Counted from the first letter of the stretch, positions 8,701 through 18,288 are shown. The stretch: 64,000 nt of DNA from Pseudomonas anatoliensis (GCF_017976235.1 NZ_JACVHC010000005.1:372001-436000), one strand, 5' to 3'. A program made the numbers and translations. The notes: generated by a model from the sequence alone, not told the origin.

Positions 8701-9498
8701 TTATTCCATGTCCTTGAGCCACTCGGTGCTCTTGAACCACTTGTCATGGATGCGATCGTAGGTGCCGTCTTCGTGGATCTGGTGCAGGAAGTTGTTGATG
8801 AAGTTGAGGCTGTCGTAGTCACCCTTCTTCAGACCGAAGGCCAACGGCTCGTAGGTGAACGGCTTGTCGAGGAACACCAGTTTGCCGGCACCCACTTTGG
8901 TCACTGCCACGACGTTGTACGGCGCGTCGTAGATGAAGGCGTCGGCTTTGCCGTTGACCACGTCGAGTACGGCTTCCTGTTCGTTGTCGTAGCCGTGGTA
9001 CTTGGCTTTGGAGATCAGCTTCTTGGCAACCATCTCACCGGTGGTGCCGAGCTTGGAGGTGATGCGGTAGTCGGCGGTATTCAGGTCTTTATAGGACTTG
9101 ATAGTGCCTTCCAGCTCCTTGCGGATCAGCAGGGTCTGGCCAACGACGATGAACGGGTCACTGAAGTTCAGGCGCAGGTTGCGTTCCTGAGTCAGGGTCA
9201 TGCCGCTGCCGATCATGTCGAACTTGTCGGTCATCAGCGCCGGGATGATGCCGTCGTAGCCGGTGGAGACCAGTTCCAGTTTGACGCCCATGGCCTTGGT
9301 CATGGCTTTGAGGATATCGACTTCGAAGCCGATGATTTCACCGCGTTTGTTGGTCATCTCGAACGGCATGTAGGTCGGATCCATGCCGACTTTCAAGGTG
9401 CCGCGTTTGACCGCGTCATCGATTGCGCCCGCGTGTGCCGCATTGACTGCAACCAGTGCCGTGACGCCGACCAGCAGCATCGACAGATACTTCTTCAT
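8701..9498 (-). CDS. Amino-acid ABC transporter periplasmic binding protein
   Basis: Periplasmic solute-binding protein of family 3 (SBP_bac_3), first gene of this ABC cassette. ATG 9498 begins a clear signal peptide (MKKYLSMLLVGVTALVAVNA, cleavage after AHA near residue 24). The mature protein carries GTLKVGMDPTYMPFE, family-typical IGFEVDILKAM, and SKLGTTGEM ligand-loop blocks. The 265-residue length is normal. An upstream extension to 9642 would bury the signal peptide and is rejected. Confidence 0.93.
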   Translation of the reverse strand: MKKYLSMLLVGVTALVAVNAAHAGAIDDAVKRGTLKVGMDPTYMPFEMTNKRGEIIGFEVDILKAMTKAMGVKLELVSTGYDGIIPALMTDKFDMIGSGMTLTQERNLRLNFSDPFIVVGQTLLIRKELEGTIKSYKDLNTADYRITSKLGTTGEMVAKKLISKAKYHGYDNEQEAVLDVVNGKADAFIYDAPYNVVAVTKVGAGKLVFLDKPFTYEPLAFGLKKGDYDSLNFINNFLHQIHEDGTYDRIHDKWFKSTEWLKDME

Positions 9499-9652
9499 CT
9501 TCAAGTCCCCAAAACCATTGCGTTTGCGGCGCGAAAACCAACAGTGACGGGCAAAAAAGCCCGGGCGCGCCAATTCGGGGACGGATGCTAACGCACTCGT
9601 TCTTTTGCACAAGGGTTTATGGGTGATTTGTTTGACAATCAAGGGCAGCCAT

Positions 9653-9680
9653 AAAAAAACCCCGCTACATCAGCGGGGTC
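9653..9680 (-). terminator. Rho-independent terminator of opgGH
   Basis: On the reverse strand GACCCCGCTGATGTAGCGGGG is followed by seven T. The 7-bp GC stem plus U-run lies just after the opgH stop codon. Confidence 0.9.
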
Positions 9681-9686
9681 TCTTCA

Positions 9687-12257
9687 TCAGGCCGGTTGAG
9701 CCTGCATGCTCAGCGGTCGCAACGGCAGCAACGGCGCATGCGGATCGGCTTTCACCGACGCCCGCCATGCGTCCAGCCACTCGGCGTGACCTTCGGCCCA
9801 GACCTGCTCGTGCAGGCGGGCCAGAGCAACCGGGTCGCTCAGCAGTTGCAGGCGATCATGGTTGTTCAGCCCGGCAGGACCGACCTTGATCGCGTGACGC
9901 ACACGTTCCTGACGCAGCCACTCAATCGGCTCGGCCTGACCGTGACGGGAGGTCGCCAGCGAACACGCCAAAGCGTTCTGCTGCGGATCGACCACGGCGC
10001 GGACGAAGCCGTCGTTCAGTGCGTGCCAACGGTTTTCGTGGGTGTACTGATCGGTGGCCAGCAACGCCTGTGGCGGATTGTATTCCTCAGGGATGAGGAA
10101 CAGGCTCTCGTCACGGGACTTGAGGCCCAGACCGACACGGCTGGAAATCACCGACACCGGGATCGACAGCATCAGCGACCCGACGATCGGCACCAGCCAC
10201 CACAGGAAGCTCGGGTTCAGCCAGATCACCAGCAGTGCCCAGAAGAAGCCCAACAGGGTCTGCGGGCCGTGGCGTTTGACCGCCTCGCTCCATGGCGTGG
10301 AGTCGTCGTCACGCTGCGGCGAGTTCCAGGTCGCGGCCCAACCGAGGAACGCGGCCAGAACGAAACGGGTGTGGAAAATCATCCGCACCGGCGCCAGCAG
10401 CATGGAGAACAACATCTCCAGCAGCATCGACAGGGTCACCTTGAACTTGCCACCGAACTCTTTCGCGCCCTTGGCCCAGATCAGGATGATGCTCAACAGT
10501 TTCGGCAAGAACAGCAGCACGATGGTTGTCGAGAACAGCGCGATCGCCTTCTCCGGATGCCATTGTGGCCACAGTGGATAGAGCTGACGCGGTTCAAGGA
10601 AATACTGCGGCTCCATCAAGGTGTTCACCGCCAGCAGCGCAGTCGACAACACCAGGAAGAAGAACCACAACGGCGCCGACAGGTACGACATCACGCCCGT
10701 CAGGAATACCGCACGGTGTACCGGGTGCATGCCTTTGACCAGGAACAGACGGAAGTTCATCAGGTTGCCGTGGCACCAGCGACGGTCACGCTTGAGTTCG
10801 TCGAGCAGGTTGGGCGGCAACTCTTCGTAACTGCCCGGCAGATCGTAGGCAATCCACACACCCCAACCGGCACGACGCATCAGCGCGGCTTCAACGAAGT
10901 CGTGAGACAGGATCGCACCGGAGAACGCGCCTTTACCCGGCAACGGCGCCAGGGCGCAGTGGTCGATAAACGGCTTCATGCGGATGATCGCGTTGTGACC
11001 CCAGTAGTGGGATTCACCCAACTGCCAGAAGTGCAGACCGGCAGTAAACAGCGGGCCGTACACGCGGGTCGCGAACTGCTGCATGCGCGCATACAGAGTG
11101 TCCATGCCCGACGCACGCGGCGCGGTCTGGATGATCCCGGCGTCCGGCGTGGCTTCCATCAAGCGCACCAGACTGGTCAGACACTCGCCGCTCATGACCG
11201 AGTCAGCGTCGAGGACGACCATGTACTTGTAGTCACCGCCCCAACGACGACAGAAGTCGTCGAGGTTGCCGCTCTTGCGTTTCACACGGCGACGACGGCG
11301 ACGGTAGAAGATCTTGCCGAAGCCTTTGGCTTCGCGGCAGACGTCCAGCCAGGCCTGTTGTTCGGCCACGCAGATGTCGGAGTCGTTACTGTCGCTGAGC
11401 ACGAAGAAGTCGAATCGATCCAGATCACCGGTAGCGGCGACCGATTCGAAGGTTGCACGCAAACCGGCGAATACACGCGGCACGTCTTCGTTGCAGATCG
11501 GCATTACCAGTGCGGTACGCGCTTCTTTGGCAATCGGCTCGTTGCCGGCACTTTTACCGGAGATGCGGTATTTATCGTGACCGGTGAGCAACTCAAGGAA
11601 GCCCATCAGCGCGGTCCAGAAACCGGCCGACACCCAGCAGAACAGAATCCCGAACAGAATCAGGATGCTGGTTTGCAGCGCATACGGCAGCACTTGCGTG
11701 GCGGTTTGCAGCAGTGGCTGATGCAGGACTTCGTCCAGATCAACGAACGACCAGCCCTGGTACGGCATGATGCCTTTCATGTACCAGCCGGCGACGATGG
11801 TCTGACCGAGCATCAGCACCAGCAAGATGTAGCGACGGATCGAACCGACCGTGCGCCAGCGCGCCGCCGGCAGGACGTTCTCGTCCTTGGGCGGTTGTGG
11901 CGGGTTGGTGCGGCCAGTCATGCGGCGCCAGCCGCGCACCAGAATATTGGTGCGCCACGGCTCCGGCACGACTTTGGTCCGACGGATCGGCGGCGTTGCC
12001 TTGAGGCTGACCCGACCGCTGGCATCGAGCACCAGCATTTCCGCTTCTTCAAGCTCTTCAGCGGTGCTCAGTGTCAGGCGCTTGCCCACCGAAGCCTGGG
12101 CGGCTTCGGCAGGGGCGTCGAACGTCGAGGACGACAGGCGTTCATGCAGCTCGCTGAACGACTGGCAGCCCGCGAGTTCGGCGCGCTGCTGGTCGGTCAT
12201 CGGCAGATGCGCCAGATACTCGGACAGAGTCTCTGGCTGTACTTGAGAGTTACTCAT
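9687..12257 (-). CDS. opgH: Osmoregulated periplasmic glucan glucosyltransferase OpgH
   Basis: Inner-membrane processive glucosyltransferase that builds the linear beta-1,2 glucan backbone from UDP-glucose. The 856-residue protein has a cytoplasmic N-terminus (~1-140), two TM helices, a GT-2 domain with LDADSVMSG (the DxD metal site) and the QLPN-class RRWCHGN motif (~RDRRWCHGNLMNF), then a cluster of C-terminal TM helices. Its ATG overlaps the opgG stop by 8 bp, so the pair is translationally coupled as in other Proteobacteria. Known regulation is by low osmolarity; no operator is recognised here. Confidence 0.97.
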   Translation of the reverse strand: MSNSQVQPETLSEYLAHLPMTDQQRAELAGCQSFSELHERLSSSTFDAPAEAAQASVGKRLTLSTAEELEEAEMLVLDASGRVSLKATPPIRRTKVVPEPWRTNILVRGWRRMTGRTNPPQPPKDENVLPAARWRTVGSIRRYILLVLMLGQTIVAGWYMKGIMPYQGWSFVDLDEVLHQPLLQTATQVLPYALQTSILILFGILFCWVSAGFWTALMGFLELLTGHDKYRISGKSAGNEPIAKEARTALVMPICNEDVPRVFAGLRATFESVAATGDLDRFDFFVLSDSNDSDICVAEQQAWLDVCREAKGFGKIFYRRRRRRVKRKSGNLDDFCRRWGGDYKYMVVLDADSVMSGECLTSLVRLMEATPDAGIIQTAPRASGMDTLYARMQQFATRVYGPLFTAGLHFWQLGESHYWGHNAIIRMKPFIDHCALAPLPGKGAFSGAILSHDFVEAALMRRAGWGVWIAYDLPGSYEELPPNLLDELKRDRRWCHGNLMNFRLFLVKGMHPVHRAVFLTGVMSYLSAPLWFFFLVLSTALLAVNTLMEPQYFLEPRQLYPLWPQWHPEKAIALFSTTIVLLFLPKLLSIILIWAKGAKEFGGKFKVTLSMLLEMLFSMLLAPVRMIFHTRFVLAAFLGWAATWNSPQRDDDSTPWSEAVKRHGPQTLLGFFWALLVIWLNPSFLWWLVPIVGSLMLSIPVSVISSRVGLGLKSRDESLFLIPEEYNPPQALLATDQYTHENRWHALNDGFVRAVVDPQQNALACSLATSRHGQAEPIEWLRQERVRHAIKVGPAGLNNHDRLQLLSDPVALARLHEQVWAEGHAEWLDAWRASVKADPHAPLLPLRPLSMQAQPA

Positions 12258-14064
12258 CGGCAGGCAACTGATAGCTCCAGGTCTCGGTCAGGACTTCTTC
12301 AGTCGGTGCCGATTCCGGTGTGGCTGTGGCCGCGTCCGCAGCGACTGGCTGCTTGGCGTCTTTGTTGGCCTTGTCCTTGGCATCTGCGGCTGGCTTGGCT
12401 TCAGCCTGTTTGGCCTCGGCTGCCTTGGCTTCCTTGTCGAGTTTCTCTTGTTGCTTGGCGGCAACCTTGTCGGCCTTGGCAACGGAGGAGTTGGACGCCG
12501 GCACCGAAGACTTGGCCAGATCCGCCGTAACGATTGGCTGCACCAGAGCGGCACGCATCTCGGTCGCCTTGCTCGCGTCCTTGATCTTCATGCGCAGGGT
12601 CAAACGCCAGCCCTTGGTTTCAGGGTTGTAACGCACGCTGTTCTCGACCAGCTCGGCATTGTCGCCAACGCTGACCTGGCTGCGAACGTCTGCATCCGGG
12701 GCCAGAGCCGCCAGCGATGGACCTTCGAAGTCGACCAGATAAGCAACGCTGCCATCCGGCTGACGGATCAGGTTCGATTGCTTGACGTCACCGGTGGAGC
12801 GCAGAGTCTGCGCAACCCAGGCGCTGTCCGGCGCGTGAATCGCCGCTTCGTCCATGGTCCAGTGCATGCGATAGGCGAAGTCGAGTGGCTGACCTGGCTC
12901 CGGCAATTTTTCCGGGCTCCAGAACGCAACGATGTTGTCGTTGGTTTCGTCGGCGGTTGGAATCTCGACCAGATCGACGGTGCCTTTGCCCCAGTCGCCC
13001 TTCGGCTCGATCCAGGCGCTTGGGCGCTTGTCGTAGCGGTCGTCGAGGTCTTCGTAGTGGCTGAAATCACGGCCACGTTGCAGCAGACCGAAACCACGCA
13101 GGTTCTCGACGCTGAAGTTGCTCACGGCGAGGTGTTTCGGGTTGTTCAGCGGACGCCAGATCCACTCGCCATTGCCGGCATGGATCGACAGACCGCTGGA
13201 GTCGTGCAGTTCACGACGGTAGTTGAGGACTTTCGACGGCTGGTTGGCGCCGAACAGGAACATGCTGGTCAGCGGTGCGATGCCCAGTTTGCCAACCTTG
13301 TCACGCAGGAACATCTGCGCCTTGACGTCGACAACGGTGTCGCTGCCCGGGCGCAGAATCAGACGGTAGGCACCGGTAGCACGCGGCGAATCAAGCAGGG
13401 CGAAAATCACCAGATGCTTGTCGCCCGGCTTCGGTTGTTGAATCCAGAACTCGCGAAAACGCGGGAATTCTTCACCCGACGGCAGCGCGGTATCGATTGC
13501 CAGGCCGCGGGCCGACAGACCGTAGGTATGACCCTTGCCGACGACGCGGAAGTAGCTCGCGCCGAGCATGGTCATGATTTCGTCTTGCTTGTCGGCCTTG
13601 TTGATCGGGTACAGCACACGGAAACCGGCATAACCCAGTTGCTCGGTGGCTTTGGGATCAAACTTCAGGTCGCCAAAATCGAAGCGAGTCGGATCGTATT
13701 TGATCTCATCGACGCTGTTCGCGGTGATTTCGTTGATTTTCACCGGTGTATCGAAGTGCATACCCTGGTGATAGAAGGAGAGCTTGAACGGCGTCTTCTT
13801 ATCAGCCCACTCAGCCTTTTCGGTGAGGAAGCGGATTTTCTGATAGTCCGCGAACTTCATATCGCGGAATTCGTTCGGCAGGTTGCTGCGCGGGGCTTCG
13901 AACTTCTGCCCGGCCAGCTCTTTGGCCTTGGCCGACACATCGTCAAGATTGAACGCCCAAAGCTGACCGGCGCTGAGCAGGCACAGGAGCGCCGAACCCG
14001 CTACCAGGGCACTTCGCATGCGTTTGGCAGACATTTTTGCTGCATTACAGGGACTAACAATCAC
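12250..14064 (-). CDS. opgG: Periplasmic glucan biosynthesis protein OpgG
   Basis: Periplasmic protein needed to branch and release osmoregulated periplasmic glucans. GTG 14064 is chosen because GAGGG lies ~7 bases upstream; ATG 14034 lacks a site. A hydrophobic signal segment (ALVAGSALLCLLSAGQLWA) precedes the FNLDDV mature start. The MdoG core follows to ~residue 520. Residues ~530-590 are a Lys/Ala/Glu-rich low-complexity stretch (many KxxAxAA words) before the final TETWSYQLPADE. This makes the protein longer than the E. coli form (about 510). The tail resembles a charged linker or coiled coil. Confidence 0.95.
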   Translation of the reverse strand: MIVSPCNAAKMSAKRMRSALVAGSALLCLLSAGQLWAFNLDDVSAKAKELAGQKFEAPRSNLPNEFRDMKFADYQKIRFLTEKAEWADKKTPFKLSFYHQGMHFDTPVKINEITANSVDEIKYDPTRFDFGDLKFDPKATEQLGYAGFRVLYPINKADKQDEIMTMLGASYFRVVGKGHTYGLSARGLAIDTALPSGEEFPRFREFWIQQPKPGDKHLVIFALLDSPRATGAYRLILRPGSDTVVDVKAQMFLRDKVGKLGIAPLTSMFLFGANQPSKVLNYRRELHDSSGLSIHAGNGEWIWRPLNNPKHLAVSNFSVENLRGFGLLQRGRDFSHYEDLDDRYDKRPSAWIEPKGDWGKGTVDLVEIPTADETNDNIVAFWSPEKLPEPGQPLDFAYRMHWTMDEAAIHAPDSAWVAQTLRSTGDVKQSNLIRQPDGSVAYLVDFEGPSLAALAPDADVRSQVSVGDNAELVENSVRYNPETKGWRLTLRMKIKDASKATEMRAALVQPIVTADLAKSSVPASNSSVAKADKVAAKQQEKLDKEAKAAEAKQAEAKPAADAKDKANKDAKQPVAADAATATPESAPTEEVLTETWSYQLPADE

Positions 14065-14494
14065 GAGCAACCCTCGCCGAAAACAGATCAATAAACCAAC
14101 GGCCAGCAAGCCGTCTGTGTGGCCATTTTTGTCAGCTTATTTCGGTTCCAGGGAGCCAGATACTGCGTTGCTGCTCCTCGCCATAGCGGGCTATGACTCG
14201 TCGCAGCGCCTTGCTTCTGACTCCCTGGCCCTCGAAATAATGCTGACAAAAATGGCCGTACAGACCGCTCATACCAGGTTGGCGAGCATTGTTCCGACTC
14301 CGCTGGGGCAAAATGATTCCCCAATCGGATCCAGACAAGTCTCTACCTAAGTGAAAATGGACCAACGAACGCTGATCACCGTAGCGCGCGATTATCTAGT
14401 AGCCCGCATGACAACGCATCAGGGGTAACAAAGTATTTATCGCGAAAACGCCCTAAAAACGTCGAAATCTCCTAAAAAGGCGTTTCAAGTGTTG
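14065..14494. other. 430-bp gap upstream of opgG with a long hairpin
   Basis: Holds the opgG leader, the large inverted repeat at 14120-14262 and an AT-rich stretch (14380-14490) that probably contains the opgG promoter. Short reading frames here fall across the hairpin and show no ribosome site or family resemblance, so no gene is called. Confidence 0.6.
14120..14262. repeat. ~143-bp imperfect palindrome, MITE-like
   Basis: ggccatttttgtcagc (14121 onward) is matched by gctgacaaaaatggcc near 14247-14262. Pairing continues inward through the cagggag/ctccctg and gcgttgctgc.../...gtcgcagcgc blocks to a loop at the cgccatagcgggctatg centre. Almost the whole segment can fold as one hairpin. It does not match the REP families elsewhere in the window. 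Confidence 0.75.
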
Positions 14495-14932
14495 TCAGGT
14501 TTGTAACAAAAAGGTAACAGGGCCGTCGTTGACCAAATGCACCTGCATATCCGCGCCGAATCTACCTGATGCCACAGTGCCATGCATCTCTTTCGCTTTG
14601 CCTAATAGATAGTCGAATAATTCCTCGCCCAACGCCGGAGGGGCCGCGGTCGAGAAGCTCGGGCGCAACCCGCTTTTGGTATCGGCAGCCAGGGTGAACT
14701 GAGAGACCAGCAGCAACCCACCGCCAACATCGGCGAGAGACAAATTCATCTTGCCCTCGTCGTCGCTGAATACCCGATAGTTAAGCAGCTTATGCAGAAG
14801 TTTGTCGGCGCTGGCGCGCGTGTCGTCGGGTTCTACCGCTACCAGCACCAGCAAACCTTGATCGACCGCGCCAACCACCTCGCCCGCCACTTCCACTCGC
14901 GCACCGCGTACCCGCTGTAAAAGCCCCTTCAT
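14495..14932 (-). CDS. dtd: D-aminoacyl-tRNA deacylase
   Basis: Proofreading enzyme that hydrolyses D-aminoacyl-tRNAs (and mischarged glycyl-tRNA-Ala). The 145-residue protein carries the two active-site motifs SQFTLAAD (with its T) and the Gly-cisPro NDGPVTF near the C-terminus. The ATG overlaps the pip stop by 4 bp, so pip and dtd form an operon. Confidence 0.96.
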   Translation of the reverse strand: MKGLLQRVRGARVEVAGEVVGAVDQGLLVLVAVEPDDTRASADKLLHKLLNYRVFSDDEGKMNLSLADVGGGLLLVSQFTLAADTKSGLRPSFSTAAPPALGEELFDYLLGKAKEMHGTVASGRFGADMQVHLVNDGPVTFLLQT

Positions 14933-15900
14933 GCTTCTTCGGGCGGCAGATCGAGCAGACGACGCGCCATGTTGCCCGCCGCGCGCACCAGTGCATCAGT
15001 AATGCCCGGTTCGGATGCGGCGTGGCCGGCGTCGCGGATCACCTGCAATTCGCTGTTCGGCCAGGCCTGGTGCAATTCCCAGGCGTTGTCGAGCGGGCAG
15101 ATCACGTCGTAGCGACCGTGGATGATCACGCCCGGCAGGTGAGCGATCTTGCCCATGTCACGAATCAACTGGTTCGGTTCAAGGAAGGCATTGTTGGTGA
15201 AATAGTGGCATTCGATCCGCGCAATCGACAGCGCACGCTGCGGCTCGGAAAAGCGATCGACCACCAGCGGGTTCGGCCGCAGCGTCGCGGTGCGCCCTTC
15301 CCAGGTCGACCAGGCCTTGGCTGCATGCATCTGGGCGATCTGGTCGTTACCGGTCAGGCGTTTGTGGAAAGCGCCGAGCAGGTCATCGCGCTCGTCCAGC
15401 GGGATCGGCGCGATGTAGTCCTGCCAGTAATCGGGGAACAGGCGGCTGGCGCCGGCCTGATAGAACCACTCGATTTCCTGCGGACGGCAAAGAAAGATCC
15501 CACGCAGGATCAGACCGTGAACACGCTCCGGATGGGTTTGCGCGTAGGCCAGCGCCAGGGTCGAACCCCACGAACCGCCGAACAGCACCCATTTGTCGAT
15601 GCCCAAGTGCTTGCGGATGCGCTCAAGGTCGGCGACCAGATCCCAGGTGGTGTTGTTTTCGAGGCTGGCGTGCGGCGTGGAGCGCCCGCAACCACGCTGA
15701 TCGAAGGTGACAATGCGGTAAAGGTTCGGATCGAAATAGCGACGGCTCTGCGCGTCGCAACCGGCACCTGGCCCACCATGGATGAACACGACCGGCAAGC
15801 CTTCCGGTGAGCCGCTTTCGTCGACGTACAGCGTATGGGTGTCATCGACAGCCAGATCGTGCCGGGCGTGAGGTTTGATCTGCGGAAACAAAGTCTGCAT
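14929..15900 (-). CDS. pip: Prolyl aminopeptidase
   Basis: Alpha/beta-hydrolase (peptidase S33) that removes N-terminal proline from peptides. The 323-residue protein has the oxyanion HGGPGAG motif (~residue 41), nucleophile GGSWGSTLAL (~108-117), the acidic GRYDVICP block (~269) and the catalytic histidine in DAGHAASEP (~297). The N-terminus MQTLFPQIKPHARH is standard for the family. It is the first gene of a pip-dtd pair. Confidence 0.95.
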   Translation of the reverse strand: MQTLFPQIKPHARHDLAVDDTHTLYVDESGSPEGLPVVFIHGGPGAGCDAQSRRYFDPNLYRIVTFDQRGCGRSTPHASLENNTTWDLVADLERIRKHLGIDKWVLFGGSWGSTLALAYAQTHPERVHGLILRGIFLCRPQEIEWFYQAGASRLFPDYWQDYIAPIPLDERDDLLGAFHKRLTGNDQIAQMHAAKAWSTWEGRTATLRPNPLVVDRFSEPQRALSIARIECHYFTNNAFLEPNQLIRDMGKIAHLPGVIIHGRYDVICPLDNAWELHQAWPNSELQVIRDAGHAASEPGITDALVRAAGNMARRLLDLPPEEA

Positions 15901-16024
15901 TGCGCGCTCCGTAAGGGGTCGAGGTCATCCCTGGGGGGACGTCTATTATTCTGCCGTTGGGCATCATAAACCCGATTTACGTCAATGAGCATGCTCGCGC
16001 GCAATCACAATTTTTCAGCGATGT

Positions 16025-16164
16025 CCCCTGTGGCGAGGGGATTTATCCCCGTCCGGCGGCGAAGCCGTCGTAAAACCGATATACGCGGTATGTCTGAGAA
16101 ACTGTGGTGGCCGGTTTTAGGGCCGCTGCGCGACCCAACGGGGATAAATCCCCTCGCCACAGGG
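16025..16164. repeat. ~140-bp MITE-like element, type C, copy 1
   Basis: Terminal inverted repeats of ~26 bp (cctgtggcgaggggatttat ...) enclose ~85 bp of unique DNA. A sister copy with the same ends and a related interior is at 21497-21635. It sits just after the hutG stop. Confidence 0.85.
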
Positions 16165-16170
16165 CTACCG

Positions 16171-16971
16171 TCATGCGTAGCGGGATTCTCCCCAGGCGAG
16201 GAAGCCCTGCAGCAATTCCTTGAGCACCACCTGCGTCGGCTCGGCCAGATCGGTGCGGTAGCGGAACGGTTCGAATTCTTCCATATAGGTGCACTGCCCC
16301 AACTCCAGTTGCACCGCGTGAATATTTTCGGCCGGGTTGCCGTAATGCCGGGTGATGTGGCCGCCCTTGAAGCGTCCGTTCAGCACGTGGCTGTAATCGC
16401 TGTGTCGCGCGCAGATCGCCTCCAGTTGCGTGGCCAACTGCGGATCGCAACTGGCGCCGTTGAAGGTGCCGAGGTTGAAGTCGGGCAACTTGCCGTCGAA
16501 CAGATGCGGAATGATCGACCGGATCGAGTGCGCATCAAACAGCAGCGCATAGCCGAACTCAGCCTTCAGCCGCGCCAGTTCTTGCTGCAAGGTGCGGTGA
16601 TACGGCGTCCAGATTTGTTCCAGATACGTCGCGCGCTCTTCTTTCGACGGCTCCAGCCCTTCCTTGAACAACGGGATGCCATCGAACAACGTTGCCGGAT
16701 ACAGGCCGGTGGTCGCCCCGGCGTACAACGGCTTGTCGTCGGACGGCCGGTTCAGGTCGATGACGAAACGCGAGTATTCGGCAGCCAAAGTGCTGGCGCC
16801 CAGCTCCTCGGCAAAGTCGTACAGCTGCGGAATATGCCAGTCAGTGTCCGGCAGGCTTTTCGCATCTACGATCAGGCCGGCCTCGACCATCGGGGTCAGA
16901 CGTAAACCGGCATGCGGCATGCTGATCAGCAGCGGCACGCGACCTTGTTTGAAATTCAAAACCTTATCCAC
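16171..16971 (-). CDS. hutG: N-formylglutamate deformylase
   Basis: Last hut step in the five-enzyme route: hydrolyses N-formyl-L-glutamate to glutamate and formate. The 266-residue protein belongs to the FGase family; LLISMPHAGLRL and LLFDAHSIRS blocks hold the likely metal ligands. GTG 16971 is preferred because GGAGAG lies ~8 bases upstream and it gives the usual DKVLNFKQG start; the open frame further upstream is antisense to nothing useful and overlaps hutI. The gene is 10 bp after hutI. Confidence 0.94.
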   Translation of the reverse strand: MDKVLNFKQGRVPLLISMPHAGLRLTPMVEAGLIVDAKSLPDTDWHIPQLYDFAEELGASTLAAEYSRFVIDLNRPSDDKPLYAGATTGLYPATLFDGIPLFKEGLEPSKEERATYLEQIWTPYHRTLQQELARLKAEFGYALLFDAHSIRSIIPHLFDGKLPDFNLGTFNGASCDPQLATQLEAICARHSDYSHVLNGRFKGGHITRHYGNPAENIHAVQLELGQCTYMEEFEPFRYRTDLAEPTQVVLKELLQGFLAWGESRYA

Positions 16972-16981
16972 AACCGCTCTC

Positions 16982-18187
16982 CTACAGACTTGATTCAACG
17001 CCGTGACGCACGACGCGTTTGTCCAGATCGCCACCGAGCCAGTAAGCCAGATCCGCCGGGCGATCAATCTGCCAAGCGACGAAATCCGCGACCTTGCCAA
17101 TTTCCAGCGAGCCATGTGTGTCGGCCATGCCCAGCGCTTGCGCGGCATGAATAGTCGCGCCGGCCAAAGCCTCTTCCGGGGTCATGCGGAAACAGGTGCA
17201 GGCCATATTCAGCATCAAACGCAGCGATAACGCAGGCGAGGTGCCCGGATTGAGGTCGCTGGCGATGGCGATTTTCACCTTGTGTTTGCGCAAGGCGTCC
17301 ATCGGCGGCAACTGGGTTTCGCGCAGGAAGTAGAACGCACCCGGCAACAGCACCGCGACGGTGTCGGACGCGGCCATGGCGATGGCATCGGCTTCGTCCA
17401 TGAACTCCAGGTGATCGGCGGACAACGCTTTATAACGTGCGGCGAGGCTGGAGCCGTGCAGCGACGACAGTTGTTCGGCGTGCAACTTCACCGGCAGGCC
17501 GAGTTTTTGCGCGGCGATGAACACGCGCTCGACCTGCTCCGGCGAGAACGCCAGGTATTCGCAGAACGCATCCACGGCATCGACCAGGCCTTCGGCGGCT
17601 AGCGCAGGAAGCATTTCGGCGCAGATGTGTTCGATGTAAGCGTCGGCGCGATCCTTGTATTCGGGCGGCAACGCGTGAGCGGCGAGGCAGGTACTGCGCA
17701 CGCTGATCGGCAGCTCTTTGGCCAGACGACGGATGACCCGCAGGATCTTCCGTTCGTTGGCCAGATCGAGCCCGTAGCCAGACTTCATCTCTACCGTGGT
17801 CACGCCGTCGCGCATGAGGCTTTTCAGGCGTTTGGCGGCGCTGGCGAACAGCTCGTCTTCCGACGCCTCCCGCGTGGCGCGCACGGTGCTGGCGATGCCG
17901 CCACCGGCCGCTGCGATTTCCGCGTAGCTGACGCCTTGCAGACGTTTCTCGAACTCGCCGCTGCGATTGCCGCCGAACACCGTGTGGGTGTGGCAGTCGA
18001 TCAGGCCGGGGGTGACCCACGCGCCTTGCAGATCATTGACCGCTGGGTATTCGCCGGACGGCAATAGATTGCGCGGGCCGATCCACTCGATGAGCGCACC
18101 GGACGTCACGATGGCGGCATCCTCGATGATCGAGTAGACGCCTTGTGCCATGGTTGCGACGTGGCAGTGTTGCCAGAGGGTTTTCAT
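16982..18187 (-). CDS. hutI: Imidazolonepropionase
   Basis: Third hut step: hydrolyses 4-imidazolone-5-propionate to N-formimino-L-glutamate. The 401-residue amidohydrolase carries the metal site DCHTHTVFGGNR (~residues 69-80), KLHAEQLSS (~235), and DLNPGTSPALS (~312), all diagnostic. It lies between hutH (with a REP in the 101-bp gap) and hutG. Confidence 0.97.
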   Translation of the reverse strand: MKTLWQHCHVATMAQGVYSIIEDAAIVTSGALIEWIGPRNLLPSGEYPAVNDLQGAWVTPGLIDCHTHTVFGGNRSGEFEKRLQGVSYAEIAAAGGGIASTVRATREASEDELFASAAKRLKSLMRDGVTTVEMKSGYGLDLANERKILRVIRRLAKELPISVRSTCLAAHALPPEYKDRADAYIEHICAEMLPALAAEGLVDAVDAFCEYLAFSPEQVERVFIAAQKLGLPVKLHAEQLSSLHGSSLAARYKALSADHLEFMDEADAIAMAASDTVAVLLPGAFYFLRETQLPPMDALRKHKVKIAIASDLNPGTSPALSLRLMLNMACTCFRMTPEEALAGATIHAAQALGMADTHGSLEIGKVADFVAWQIDRPADLAYWLGGDLDKRVVRHGVESSL

Positions 18188-18216
18188 CCCTTAGTCTCCA
18201 CAGTATTCAAAATCGA

Positions 18217-18281
18217 ATCGCCAGCAGGCTGGCTCCCACAGGGAAACGCATTCCAACTGTGAGAGCCAGCCTGCTGGCGAT
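18217..18281. repeat. REP hairpin, type B variant
   Basis: Short-loop copy: atcgccagcaggctggctcc and its complement, ~17-bp loop. It lies in the hutH-hutI gap of the hut operon. Confidence 0.85.
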
Positions 18282-18288
18282 GAGTCCA

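Noticed and set aside
9696..12530. Very long forward open frame antisense to opgH
   Set aside because: It mirrors opgH codons in a GC-rich frame, is Gln/Arg/His-rich, has no ribosome site and resembles no family.
12448..14094. Long forward open frame antisense to opgG
   Set aside because: Shadow of opgG with no independent start signals.
14018..14365. Short frames on both strands across the opgG upstream hairpin
   Set aside because: They run through an inverted repeat, so both strands give similar frames; no ribosome site.
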